Positions 25,428-34,984 of a stretch of DNA of 41,725 nt are shown here, in pieces. Both the position numbers and the translations under genes were made by a program. Every line of letters starts with the position of its first letter. The first letter of the stretch is position 1. The DNA comes from Prevotella sp. DNF00663 (lineage in GTDB: Bacteria > Bacteroidota > Bacteroidia > Bacteroidales > Bacteroidaceae): NCBI RefSeq assembly GCF_001553265.1, contig NZ_KQ960646.1, forward strand, positions 1 through 41,725, given 5' to 3'. The notes below the pieces were generated by a model, which made no database searches, had not been told where the DNA came from, and saw only the letters and a program-made list of their open reading frames with translations.

Positions 25428-25435
25428 TATCTTTG
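25428..25435 (+). promoter_or_regulatory. Candidate -7 box very close to the phosphatase start
   Basis: TATCTTTG is a perfect -7 match, but it lies only 5 nt before the ATG at 25441. A transcript from it would be leaderless or nearly so. I see no -33 TTTG at the right spacing. Confidence 0.35.
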
Positions 25436-25440
25436 CGAAT

Positions 25441-25899
25441 ATGAAGAAGATACTGTTTATCTGTCTCGGCAACATTTGTCGAAGCCCCGCAGCCGATGGA
25501 GTGATGACTCATTTGGTGAAAGAAGCGAAACGTGAGAAAGATATTTTGATTGACTCTGCCGGCATTGGCGACTGGCATATTGGGCAACTGCCCGACGCTC
25601 GCATGCGCCAGACCGGTATGAAACGAGGCTATCAATTCGACCACAAAGCACGCCAATTCCAAACATCCGACTTCTCTCGGTTCGACCATATCTATGTGAT
25701 GGACAACGAGAACTATCGTATCATCACCCAAATGGCACGCACCGATGCTGATAAGAATAAGGTAGAGATGTTGGCCGACTGCCTACGTGAGCATCAATCC
25801 GCCACTATTCCCGATCCTTATTATGGGACAATGGACGACTTCGATTATGCACTCGACTTAATAGAAGATGCTTGCTCACATCTACTAGAAGAATTATAA
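25441..25899 (+). CDS. Low-molecular-weight protein-tyrosine phosphatase
   Basis: A 152-residue cytoplasmic phosphatase acting on phosphotyrosine through a cysteinyl-phosphate intermediate. The P-loop is at the very N-terminus, Cys8-x5-Arg14 in CLGNICRSP, and the general acid is Asp125 in PDPYYG. The start is set at ATG 25441 because the family's P-loop always lies about 7 residues after the first Met; the frame is open to 25408, but that extension makes no sense for the family. Length is typical (150-160). In Bacteroidales these enzymes often serve capsule or exopolysaccharide control, but no such genes are next to it here. Confidence 0.94.
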   Translation: MKKILFICLGNICRSPAADGVMTHLVKEAKREKDILIDSAGIGDWHIGQLPDARMRQTGMKRGYQFDHKARQFQTSDFSRFDHIYVMDNENYRIITQMARTDADKNKVEMLADCLREHQSATIPDPYYGTMDDFDYALDLIEDACSHLLEEL

Positions 25900-25993
25900 G
25901 CAACGATTTGTCTAATAGTTTAAAAACCAGTGCTTTCAGGTTAAAAGAATCTAAAAGCCACCGATGTTTCCCCCACATTGCAAGAGTAAGTAA

Positions 25994-26001
25994 TATATTT
26001 G
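25994..26001 (+). promoter_or_regulatory. Candidate -7 box for the OmpA-like lipoprotein gene
   Basis: TATATTTG fits TAnnTTTG and lies 32 nt before the ATG at 26034. A TTTC at 25967-25970 is a weak -33 candidate with a 23-nt spacer. Confidence 0.4.
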
Positions 26002-26033
26002 TACACTATAAACAACTAAAACTTAGATAGATT

Positions 26034-26885
26034 ATGAAAAAGAACGGATTAATACTTATGATGTTTGCTGCCGGACTGTTGGTAACTAGCTGTGCCAGCA
26101 AAAAGGAATTGCTAAATTGTCAGAACGAGAATCGCGAACTTACAACCAATTATCAGAATACAAAGGAACAATTGGCAGCTGCAAATGCACGCGTCAGTAC
26201 ATTGCAAGACCAACTAAACCAACAACGTAAAGCGAATGCCGACCTGCAATCATCACTCGACAAAAGTTTGACCAATGCCAACTCTAACAATATCAACATC
26301 TCAAAATTGGTAGACCAAATCAACGAAAGTAATCAATACATCCGTCACTTGGTAGAGGTGAAGAGCAAGAGCGACTCGTTGAACATGGTGTTGACCAACA
26401 ATTTGACTCGCTCACTGAGCAAGGAAGAGCTGAAAGAGGTTGACGTACAGGTACTGAAAGGTGTGGTATACATCTCTTTGGCCGACAACATGCTCTACAA
26501 GAGTGGTAGCTACGAAATCAACGACCGCGCTGCTGAGACACTCAGTAAGATTGCTAAAATCATCATGGACTACAAGGATTACGACGTATTGATTGAGGGT
26601 AACACCGACAATGTGCCTGTAAATACCGATTCTCCACAGATGAAAAACATCCGCAACAACTGGGACTTGAGTGCCTTGCGCGCCTCTTCGGTGGTGCAAT
26701 ATCTGCAAAACCACTACGGAGTTCAGCCTAAGCGTCTCACCGCTGGTGGCCGTGGCGAATACAATCCTGTGGCAAGTAACGATACAGAGTTGGGCAAACA
26801 GCGCAATCGTCGCACCCAGATTATCATCACTCCGAAGCTCGATCAATTCATGGACTTGATTGATAAGGCACCGGAGAAAGAGTAA
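26034..26885 (+). CDS. OmpA-family peptidoglycan-binding lipoprotein
   Basis: A 283-residue outer-membrane lipoprotein. The signal ends in lipobox LVTSC (Cys20). Residues about 25-120 form a long coiled coil (QNTKEQLAAANARVSTLQDQ; LQSSLDKSL). The C-terminal OmpA/MotB domain (about 145-270) has YKSGSYEINDRAAETLSKIA, the peptidoglycan-binding IEGNTDNVPVN and NWDLSALRASSVVQYL segments, and GRGEYNPVASNDT with KQRNRRTQI. It would link the outer membrane to peptidoglycan and has no clear operon partner. A terminator follows. Confidence 0.93.
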   Translation: MKKNGLILMMFAAGLLVTSCASKKELLNCQNENRELTTNYQNTKEQLAAANARVSTLQDQLNQQRKANADLQSSLDKSLTNANSNNINISKLVDQINESNQYIRHLVEVKSKSDSLNMVLTNNLTRSLSKEELKEVDVQVLKGVVYISLADNMLYKSGSYEINDRAAETLSKIAKIIMDYKDYDVLIEGNTDNVPVNTDSPQMKNIRNNWDLSALRASSVVQYLQNHYGVQPKRLTAGGRGEYNPVASNDTELGKQRNRRTQIIITPKLDQFMDLIDKAPEKE

Positions 26886-26968
26886 CAAGGAGAGTAAAAA
26901 AGAGTGCTTGGTAGAAGCAATAACACTAAGAATAATCTAAAATAGCCTAAGAAGCTACCCATTCATAG

Positions 26969-27009
26969 CCGGAGACTGTCGAGCAAAAGCAAAGATGGTC
27001 TCCGGTTTT
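26969..27009 (+). terminator. Rho-independent terminator after the OmpA-like gene
   Basis: CCGGAGAC (26969-26976) pairs with GTCTCCGG (26998-27005), followed by TTTT. The loop is long (21 nt), but the GC stem and U-tract fit a terminator. It lies 83 nt after the stop. Confidence 0.7.
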
Positions 27010-27076
27010 GCGTATGAATAAAGAGTCATTCCACCAAATATTTTACGAAATTCCATCACGCCCAAGATTTTTTCTA

Positions 27077-27084
27077 TAACTTTG
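27077..27084 (+). promoter_or_regulatory. Candidate -7 box for the GH31 gene
   Basis: TAACTTTG fits TAnnTTTG. Transcription from it would give a leader of about 115 nt with a short hairpin, TGAGG-TTTGCC-CCTCA. No clear -33 TTTG is seen. Confidence 0.4.
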
Positions 27085-27207
27085 CGTTCGGTAAGCACAG
27101 TGAGGTTTGCCCCTCATTGATTGTACCATACAAGTCGATATACAACTAATATTTTACCGACTATCCATTTGTCAAACACCTATCAATTATAGAACTAACA
27201 CCTAGTC

Positions 27208-30200
27208 ATGAAAAAACTGTTACTTTCCATCTCACTGTTGCTGGCCTCAGCCGGTACACTATCGGCCTCAACCCAAGTCAACACAGACGTAAAAACGGTC
27301 ACGCTGCTTAATCCTACGACTGCCGAAATCATCTATACCAGTGGCGAGCGAATGACCGTAGACTTTTATTCCGATAACATTTTCCGCCTGTTTCAAGACA
27401 ATCACGGTGGGATTCTCCGTGCACCGGAAGCCAACCCACCTGCTCAAATACTCGTGTCGAACGCACGAAAGAATATCAAGCCTCTCAGCATTGCGACCCA
27501 AAACGATGCATTCACCATCTCTACCAATCGTGTAAGTGTCCGTGTTGACAAGCAGACCGGCTTACTTAAAGTAACCGACTTGGCTAAAAACAACATTGTT
27601 ATGGAACAAGCTGCACCCGTAGACTTCAAACATAGCAAGTACATCATGACATTGAAAGGAAAGCCCAACGAATATTTCTACGGCGGTGGTGTGCAGAATG
27701 GACGTTTCTCTCATCGTGGGCAGCAGATTGAAATCGTCAATACCAACAGTTGGACAGACGGTGGCGTGGCTTCACCTGCCCCTTTCTATTGGTCGACAGG
27801 TGGCTACGGCGTGATGTGCTACACCTTTGCTCCGGGACTATATGATTTCGGTTCAAAAAAGAAAGATGAGGTCTCCATATCGCACGATGCCAATTATCTC
27901 GATCTATTCGTGATGGTAGACGACAAACCCACAGCCCTTTTAGACGATTATTACCAACTTACGGGCTACCCGGTGTTGCTCCCTAAGTTCGCATTCTACG
28001 AAGGGCACCTCAATGCCTACAATCGCGACTTCTGGAAAGAGACCACCGATAAGAAGAAAGGTATCCTCTTTGAAGATGGGAAATACTATACCGAGAGCCA
28101 AAAAGACAATGGAGGCATCAAAGAAAGTCTGAATGGTGAGCTGAACAACTACCAATTCTCGGCTCGCGCAGTGATAGACCGCTACAAGAAATATGATATG
28201 CCCTTAGGATGGATTCTACCCAATGACGGGTACGGTGCAGGCTACGGACAGACAGAAACACTTGATGGTAACATCGCCAACTTACGCCAATTTGGAGACT
28301 ATGCACGCAAAAATGGCGTCGAGATAGGCCTTTGGACACAGTCGCAATTGCATCCCGACCCGAAAGTAAGCGCTCTCTTGCAGCGCGACATCGTCAAAGA
28401 GGTGCGCGATGCAGGCGTTCGCGTGCTCAAGACCGATGTTGCTTGGGTGGGCGACGGCTATTCGTTCGGTCTTAACGGTGTCACCGATGTGGGGCAGATT
28501 ATGCCTTACTATGGCAACAATGCACGTCCGTTCATCATCACACTCGACGGTTGGGCCGGCACACAACGCTATGCCGGAGTGTGGTCGGGCGACCAAACAG
28601 GTGGTAAATGGGAGTATATACGCTTCCATATTCCCACTTATATCGGTGCAGGATTGTCGGGTATGCCCAACATTACCTCCGATATGGACGGTATCTTTGG
28701 TGGTAAAGACTTAGCCGTCAACGTACGCGATTTCCAATGGAAGACCTTTACACCCATGCAGTTGAACATGGATGGATGGGGCTCTAACCCCAAATATCCG
28801 CAAGCATTGGGCGATACAGCCATAGCGCTCAACCGCTATTACCTGAAGTTGAAGTCGGCATTACTCCCCTATACCTACACCATCAGTCATGAAGCAGTAA
28901 CAGGTAAGCCCATCATGCGTGCCATGTTCCTCGACGACGAAAATGCTTTCACGCTCGGAAGCATGACACAATATCAATATATGTATGGACCATCGCTGCT
29001 CGTAGCACCTATCTACCAAGCTACCAAAGCCGACAAAGAGGGCACCGACATGCGCAATGGTATCTATCTTCCAAAGGGTAAATGGATAGATTACTTCACC
29101 GGCGATGTGTACGAGGGAGGAAAATTGCTTAACAACTTCGATGCACCACTATGGAAGTTACCTGTGTTTGTGAAGGCAGGAGCCATCATCCCCATGACAA
29201 TGACAAGCAATAACCCCTCGGAGATAGACAAGCAGTTGCGCATAATAAGCCTCTATCCCGAAGGCAAGACATCGTTTACTCTATACGATGACGACGGAAC
29301 GACCGAGGCATATAGGCACGGTGAAGGTGCCACCACACTCATAGAATCGCAACTTTCGGGCAAGGGAGAACTAAAAGTAACGGTGAATCCCACCAAAGGA
29401 GAGTTCAAAGGGCAACAAAAAGACAAACAAACCATCTTCGTAGTAAATCTGACAGCGGAACCAAAAGCCGTCAAAGCTTTCATCGGCAAGGACGGGAAGC
29501 AGACTGTGAAGTTGCAAGCCGTGCATTCAAAAGCCGATTTCGACGCAGCCAAGAATGCTTATTGGATGAACGAGGCTCCCACCTTAGCAGATTTCGGATT
29601 GAAAGACGACGCGCTTGCTAAGCACACCAAAGGGCGCAATCCACAGATGTGGGTGAAGATAGAAAGCGTGAATACGGCCGACAATACCGTAGCATTGCTC
29701 ATGAAAGGCTACACCTATGATCGCCCCAACCTACTCGCTCAAAAGACCGGAGCATTGCAAGCACCGGTCGATGTTGCCGTAACAGAGGCTAACACAACAG
29801 CCTATACGCTGACACCGACATGGAAAGCAGTGCCTAATGCCGACTACTATGAAGTGGAATACGATGGTATGATCTACTCTACCATCCGTGAACCGCAATT
29901 GCTTTTCAGCGATTTGAAGCCACTCACCCAATATAACTTCAAGGTAAGAGCGGTGAACAAAGACGGTGTATCAGACTGGACTGCCTTCCAAGCAACAACA
30001 AAATCCAACCCGTTGGAGTTTGCTATCCATGGACTGACAGGTAAGACATCAAGCGGAACATCGGCTGAAGACCACGAGGTTTCACGTCTTTTCGACTTCT
30101 CAGACAAGGGCGATATCTGGTTTGATTACATGGATAAGAACGGCAAACCGTTTGAACTGGTCATCGACCTACATAGCACCAACACCCTCGACAAGCTACA

Positions 30201-31047
30201 GTATCTGCCTCGCAACGGTGGTATCTCTGGCCGATTCCTCAAGGGAAATGTATCGGTAAGTGCCGATGAGAAGACATGGAGCGAACCAATTGCATTCAAT
30301 TGGGCTAATGATGAGAAAACCAAAGAAATAGTTTTTGCCAACAATCCGGAAGTACGCTATGTGAAATTCGTCATCAACGAGGCTGTAAACAAATACCTGT
30401 CCGGCCGTGAAATCTACGTATTCAAGGTCCCGGGAACCAAAACCTATATCCCCGGAGACTTAAACCAAGATGGCAAGATAGACAGCAACGACCTCACATC
30501 TTACCTCAACTACACTGGATTACGCAAGGGAGACTCCGACTTCGAAGGCTACATCAGCAAGGGAGACCTAAACAGTAACGGTCTCATCGATGCGCAAGAC
30601 ATATCCGAAGTAGCTACCAAACTTGACGGCGGAGCCCGCGCAAGCAGTGAAAAGGTGGACGGAAGCGTATCCATAGCGTTCGACAAAGCCACCTATAGTA
30701 CCGATGATGATGTGAAAATCGTGGTATCGGGTAAGGATTTGAAGGCTGTGAATGCCATCGGGCTGAACTTCCCTTACAACGAAGCCGAGCTGAAGTTTAT
30801 GAAGATAGAGCCGTTGGCAGTCAAGAATATGATGAACATGACCAATGACAGACTGCATAAGAATGGCGAGAAAGTGCTCTACCCCACCTTCGTCAACATT
30901 GGAGACCAAGCCATTTTGAGCGGTAGTCAGGAGCTGTTCGTCATCCACTTCAAGGCTTTACGCAACATAAAACCAATGACAACCAAAGTTGGTGGCATGC
31001 TTGTCTCAACATCGTTGGACTGCAAGCCATTTGAAATCAAGAAATAA
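27208..31047 (+). CDS. Multidomain GH31 glycosidase with FN3, CBM32-like, dockerin-like and cohesin-like domains
   Basis: A 1279-residue secreted enzyme with signal peptide (about 1-21). The GH31 N-terminal beta-sandwich is at about 25-255 and the barrel at about 256-600. Asp410 in VLKTDVAW is the likely nucleophile and Asp462 in WSGDQTG the likely acid/base. After two C-terminal beta domains come FN3 (about 848-935; PNADYYEVEYDG), a CBM32/F5-8C-like domain (about 936-1078), two dockerin-like calcium loops (about 1080-1145; GDLNQDGKIDSND and GDLNSNGLIDAQD) and a cohesin-like domain (about 1150-1279; KAVNAIGLNFPYNEAELKF). The overall plan resembles the GH31 alpha-N-acetylgalactosaminidases of Enterococcus and Bacteroides, so GalNAc-alpha cleavage on mucin-type glycans is a good guess, but alpha-glucosidase or another GH31 activity is possible. 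It has terminators on both sides. Confidence 0.9.
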   Translation: MKKLLLSISLLLASAGTLSASTQVNTDVKTVTLLNPTTAEIIYTSGERMTVDFYSDNIFRLFQDNHGGILRAPEANPPAQILVSNARKNIKPLSIATQNDAFTISTNRVSVRVDKQTGLLKVTDLAKNNIVMEQAAPVDFKHSKYIMTLKGKPNEYFYGGGVQNGRFSHRGQQIEIVNTNSWTDGGVASPAPFYWSTGGYGVMCYTFAPGLYDFGSKKKDEVSISHDANYLDLFVMVDDKPTALLDDYYQLTGYPVLLPKFAFYEGHLNAYNRDFWKETTDKKKGILFEDGKYYTESQKDNGGIKESLNGELNNYQFSARAVIDRYKKYDMPLGWILPNDGYGAGYGQTETLDGNIANLRQFGDYARKNGVEIGLWTQSQLHPDPKVSALLQRDIVKEVRDAGVRVLKTDVAWVGDGYSFGLNGVTDVGQIMPYYGNNARPFIITLDGWAGTQRYAGVWSGDQTGGKWEYIRFHIPTYIGAGLSGMPNITSDMDGIFGGKDLAVNVRDFQWKTFTPMQLNMDGWGSNPKYPQALGDTAIALNRYYLKLKSALLPYTYTISHEAVTGKPIMRAMFLDDENAFTLGSMTQYQYMYGPSLLVAPIYQATKADKEGTDMRNGIYLPKGKWIDYFTGDVYEGGKLLNNFDAPLWKLPVFVKAGAIIPMTMTSNNPSEIDKQLRIISLYPEGKTSFTLYDDDGTTEAYRHGEGATTLIESQLSGKGELKVTVNPTKGEFKGQQKDKQTIFVVNLTAEPKAVKAFIGKDGKQTVKLQAVHSKADFDAAKNAYWMNEAPTLADFGLKDDALAKHTKGRNPQMWVKIESVNTADNTVALLMKGYTYDRPNLLAQKTGALQAPVDVAVTEANTTAYTLTPTWKAVPNADYYEVEYDGMIYSTIREPQLLFSDLKPLTQYNFKVRAVNKDGVSDWTAFQATTKSNPLEFAIHGLTGKTSSGTSAEDHEVSRLFDFSDKGDIWFDYMDKNGKPFELVIDLHSTNTLDKLQYLPRNGGISGRFLKGNVSVSADEKTWSEPIAFNWANDEKTKEIVFANNPEVRYVKFVINEAVNKYLSGREIYVFKVPGTKTYIPGDLNQDGKIDSNDLTSYLNYTGLRKGDSDFEGYISKGDLNSNGLIDAQDISEVATKLDGGARASSEKVDGSVSIAFDKATYSTDDDVKIVVSGKDLKAVNAIGLNFPYNEAELKFMKIEPLAVKNMMNMTNDRLHKNGEKVLYPTFVNIGDQAILSGSQELFVIHFKALRNIKPMTTKVGGMLVSTSLDCKPFEIKK

Positions 31048-31070
31048 TAGCAACGTCGCAAGTATCATTT

Positions 31071-31114
31071 GAGGAATACAAAGGAAAGAAAATTGATTTT
31101 CCTTTGTATTCCTC
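31071..31114 (+). terminator. Terminator after the GH31 gene
   Basis: A perfect 17-bp stem: GAGGAATACAAAGGAAA (31071-31087) with its complement at 31098-31114, and a 10-nt loop, followed by TTATTTT. It is 23 nt after the GH31 stop. Its 3' arm contains the TTTG that I assign as -33 of the purL promoter. Confidence 0.85.
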
Positions 31115-31133
31115 TTATTTTCAACTATCTTTG
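31103..31133 (+). promoter_or_regulatory. Promoter of purL
   Basis: A -33 TTTG (31103-31106), a 19-nt spacer and a -7 TATCTTTG (31126-31133) match the Bacteroidetes consensus fully. The ATG of purL is at 31173, giving a leader of about 33 nt. The -33 box lies inside the 3' arm of the preceding terminator. Confidence 0.75.
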
Positions 31134-31172
31134 CAACTAGAATAAATCACCTATATATAATATACTGATAGT

Positions 31173-34100
31173 ATGATTCTTTTTTTCAGAACTCCTTCTA
31201 AGAGTGTAATCGCCACAGAGATAGACCACCAACCTTCTCAAGGCGAAGTAGATGCACTGTGCTGGCTCTATGGCGATGCCAGTTTGGTAGAAACCCAACA
31301 TTTGGACGGTTTCTTTGTCGGACCGCGCCGTGAAATGATTACCCCTTGGAGTACGAATGCCGTTGAGATTACCCAGAATATGAGTCTTAACGGCATTTCG
31401 CGTATTGAGGAATACTTCCCTGTAGATACAGAAGAGGCCGAACACGACCCTATGTTGCAGCGCATGTACAAGGGAATCGGGCAGGATGTGTTCACTGTGA
31501 GCCATCAACCGGAGCCTATCAAGCGAGTAGAAGACCTCGAAGCATTCAACGAAAGCGAAGGTCTGGCGCTCTCAAAAGAGGAGATGGAATATCTACACAC
31601 GATTGAGAAGCAGAATGGACGTCCTCTTACAGACTCTGAAATATTCGGTTTTGCACAGATAAATTCCGAGCATTGCCGTCATAAGATATTCGGTGGAACT
31701 TTCATTATCGACGGGAAAGAGATGGAATCGTCGCTCTTTGCCATGATTAAGAAGACCACGCAGGAAAATCCGAACAAGATTCTATCAGCTTATAAAGATA
31801 ATGTAGCCTTCTCACAAGGCCCTACCATTGAGCAGTTTGCACCTGCCGACCAGTCTACAAGCGACTATTTCCGCGTATCGGATATAGAGAGTGTCATCTC
31901 ATTAAAGGCCGAAACACACAACTTCCCCACCACAGTAGAACCTTTCAACGGTGCTGCTACAGGTACCGGAGGAGAAATTCGAGACCGTATGGGAGGCGGT
32001 ACCGGCTCATGGCCTATTGCAGGAACAGCCGTCTATATGACTGCTTATCCACGCTTGAAGGACGACAATGGACAAGCTGAAGTGCAACGCGACTGGGAAG
32101 ATATACTCCCTGTTAGACAGTGGTTGTACCAGACTCCAGAGCAAATCTTGATTAAAGCGAGTAACGGAGCAAGCGATTTTGGAAATAAATTCGGTCAACC
32201 TTTGATTACCGGATCGCTCTTAACGTTCGAGCATCAAGAGAATAATGAGAAGTATGCATACGATAAAGTGATTATGTTGGCAGGCGGTGTGGGCTACGGA
32301 AAGAAGCGCGACTGTCTGAAGAGAGAGCCACAACCGGGCAACAAGGTAGTTGTGGTTGGTGGCGATAACTACCGTATCGGGCTCGGTGGAGGCTCGGTAT
32401 CGTCGGTTGACACCGGCCGTTACAGCAATGGTATTGAGTTGAATGCCGTGCAGCGTGCGAACCCGGAGATGCAGAAACGTGCCTATAATCTAGTGCGTGC
32501 ATTGGTAGAAGAAGATACCAACCCAGTGGTTAGTATCCACGACCACGGCTCTGCCGGTCACTTAAACTGCTTATCTGAGCTTGTAGAAGAGTGCGGTGGA
32601 GAGATTGATATGACCAAACTTCCCATCGGAGACAAGACACTGAGTGCAAAGGAAATCATTGCCAATGAGAGCCAAGAGCGCATGGGATTGCTCATCGACG
32701 AGGCTCATTTGGAACACGTACAGAATATTGCTGAGCGCGAACGTGCACCGATGTACGTTGTCGGAGAGACCACCGGCGATGCTCACTTCTCCTTCAAACA
32801 GGGCGACGGAGTAAAGCCTTTCGACCTCGATGTGGCTCAAATGTTCGGTCATTCACCCAAGACTATCATGAAAGATAGCACCAAGGAGCGCCACTACAGC
32901 AACGTAGAATATGATAAAGCAGACCACATCGACGACTATCTGAACCGTGTACTACAGCTAGAAGCCGTTGCTTGCAAGGACTGGTTGACCAATAAGGTAG
33001 ACCGTTCGGTCACAGGAAAGATTGCACGACAGCAATGTCAAGGTCAAATACAATTACCTTTGTCCGATTGTGGAGTCGTAGCGCTCGACTATCGTGGCCA
33101 AAAAGGTATCGCAACCGCATTGGGACACGCCCCTCAAGCAGGCTTGGCCAATCCTGAAGCAGGCAGTATATTGGCCGTGGCTGAATCGCTTACCAACATT
33201 GTTTGGGCACCATTAGCCGATGGAATGGATAGTTTGAGCCTGTCAGCTAACTGGATGTGGCCTTGTCGTTCGCAAGAAGGAGAAGACGCGCGACTCTATT
33301 CTGCCGTGAAAGCATTAAGCAATTTCTGCTGCGAACTGCATATTAATGTACCTACCGGGAAGGATTCCCTCTCGCTAACACAGCAATATCCCAACGGCGA
33401 AAAGATTATCTCACCGGGTACTGTCATCGTTTCCAGTGGCGGAGAAGTCAGCGATATACGCAAAGTGGTAAGTCCTGTGCTGGTTAACGACAAGAATTCA
33501 AGCCTCTATCACGTCGACTTCAGCTTCGACGAACAACGACTTGGTGGTAGCGCCTTTGCTCAAAGCCTCAACAAGATAGGCGATGATGTGCCCACAGTCA
33601 AAAACGCTGAGTACTTCACCGACTGCTTCAATGCCATCCAAGAACTCATTCGTCGTGGCTGGATTATGGCAGGTCACGACATCTCTGCAGGTGGTTTGAT
33701 TACTACTTTGCTTGAAATGACATTCGCAAATACCCATGGTGGTATGCGTATCAACCTCTATAATCTAGGCGGTGACGACGTAGTGAAGAACTTGTTTGCC
33801 GAGAATCCCGGTGTCGTGATTCAGGTTTCAGACGAGCATAAAGCCGACTTCATGGCCTTTATGGACGACATGGGCGTGGCATTTGCGAAGATTGGATACC
33901 CCACACCCAACGAACGTACACTTGTAGTGAAGAAGAATGAGTGGGAACATACATTCGATATAGATGCCCTACGCGACACTTGGTACAAGACATCTTACCT
34001 CCTCGACCGCAAACAAAGCATGAACGGAATGGCTAAGAAACGCTATACCAACTACAAGAAACAGCCTGTTGAGGTGCGATTCCCGGCCAACTTCCAAGGC

Positions 34101-34895
34101 ACATTGGCTCAATACGGCCTCAATGCTGACCGCCGTAAGCCGTCAGGAATCAAAGCAGCTATCATCCGAGAAAAAGGAACGAACGGCGAACGCGAGATGG
34201 CTTATTCGATGTACTTGGCCGGTTTTGATGTTAAGGACGTAATGATGACCGACCTCATCAGCGGTCGCGAGACCCTCGAAGACATCAACTTGATAGTCTT
34301 CTGTGGCGGTTTCTCCAACTCCGATGTACTCGGTAGCGCCAAGGGATGGGCCGGCGCGTTCCTCTACAACCCCAAAGCTAAAGAGGCACTCGACAAGTTC
34401 TATGCTCGCAAAGACACCCTTTCACTAGGTATCTGTAACGGTTGCCAACTCATGGTCGAACTCAATCTTATCAATCCTGAGCACGAACACCGCTCACATC
34501 TTTGCCATAATACGTCAAAGAAGTTTGAAAGTTCATTCCTCGGTTTGACCATTCCACAGAACGAGAGTGTCATGTTCGGTTCGCTCAGCGGTTCTAAACT
34601 GGGTCTGTGGGTGGCTCACGGAGAAGGTCGTTTCTATCTGCCTGAACCCGAAGACCACTACAATATCATTGCCAAATACAACTATGCAGAGTATCCGGGC
34701 AACCCCAATGGCTCCGATTACAACGTAGCTGGTATCTGTAGCAACGATGGTCGCCATCTCGCAATGATGCCTCATTTGGAGCGAGCTATCTTCCCTTGGC
34801 AGAACGCTTGGTATCCTGAAGACCGCAAAAACGACGAAGTGACTCCATGGATTGAAGCATTCGTTAATGCGAGAAAATGGATAGAACAAGCCTAA
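31173..34895 (+). CDS. purL: Phosphoribosylformylglycinamidine synthase
   Basis: A 1240-residue large-type PurL (FGAM synthase), which converts FGAR, glutamine and ATP to FGAM in de novo purine synthesis, in the cytoplasm. The typical start MILFFRTPS is followed by the linker motif IFGFAQINSEHCRHKIFGG and the ATP-binding segments (LKAETHNFPTTVEPFNGAATG; AGGVGYGKKRDC). The C-terminal glutamine amidotransferase domain (from about 1000) has its nucleophile Cys1088 in GICNGCQLM, and HGEGRFYLPE near the end. Length and domain order are normal for the one-polypeptide form. It stands alone between a terminator and the chromate-transporter genes. Confidence 0.97.
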   Translation: MILFFRTPSKSVIATEIDHQPSQGEVDALCWLYGDASLVETQHLDGFFVGPRREMITPWSTNAVEITQNMSLNGISRIEEYFPVDTEEAEHDPMLQRMYKGIGQDVFTVSHQPEPIKRVEDLEAFNESEGLALSKEEMEYLHTIEKQNGRPLTDSEIFGFAQINSEHCRHKIFGGTFIIDGKEMESSLFAMIKKTTQENPNKILSAYKDNVAFSQGPTIEQFAPADQSTSDYFRVSDIESVISLKAETHNFPTTVEPFNGAATGTGGEIRDRMGGGTGSWPIAGTAVYMTAYPRLKDDNGQAEVQRDWEDILPVRQWLYQTPEQILIKASNGASDFGNKFGQPLITGSLLTFEHQENNEKYAYDKVIMLAGGVGYGKKRDCLKREPQPGNKVVVVGGDNYRIGLGGGSVSSVDTGRYSNGIELNAVQRANPEMQKRAYNLVRALVEEDTNPVVSIHDHGSAGHLNCLSELVEECGGEIDMTKLPIGDKTLSAKEIIANESQERMGLLIDEAHLEHVQNIAERERAPMYVVGETTGDAHFSFKQGDGVKPFDLDVAQMFGHSPKTIMKDSTKERHYSNVEYDKADHIDDYLNRVLQLEAVACKDWLTNKVDRSVTGKIARQQCQGQIQLPLSDCGVVALDYRGQKGIATALGHAPQAGLANPEAGSILAVAESLTNIVWAPLADGMDSLSLSANWMWPCRSQEGEDARLYSAVKALSNFCCELHINVPTGKDSLSLTQQYPNGEKIISPGTVIVSSGGEVSDIRKVVSPVLVNDKNSSLYHVDFSFDEQRLGGSAFAQSLNKIGDDVPTVKNAEYFTDCFNAIQELIRRGWIMAGHDISAGGLITTLLEMTFANTHGGMRINLYNLGGDDVVKNLFAENPGVVIQVSDEHKADFMAFMDDMGVAFAKIGYPTPNERTLVVKKNEWEHTFDIDALRDTWYKTSYLLDRKQSMNGMAKKRYTNYKKQPVEVRFPANFQGTLAQYGLNADRRKPSGIKAAIIREKGTNGEREMAYSMYLAGFDVKDVMMTDLISGRETLEDINLIVFCGGFSNSDVLGSAKGWAGAFLYNPKAKEALDKFYARKDTLSLGICNGCQLMVELNLINPEHEHRSHLCHNTSKKFESSFLGLTIPQNESVMFGSLSGSKLGLWVAHGEGRFYLPEPEDHYNIIAKYNYAEYPGNPNGSDYNVAGICSNDGRHLAMMPHLERAIFPWQNAWYPEDRKNDEVTPWIEAFVNARKWIEQA

Positions 34896-34984
34896 CAGCT
34901 TCTTCCTGTCCCCCTCCATAGAGGAGAGAGGATGCCAAACATTTACAAATGATCATGAAATAAACAAACCCTTACCTTTCAAAG

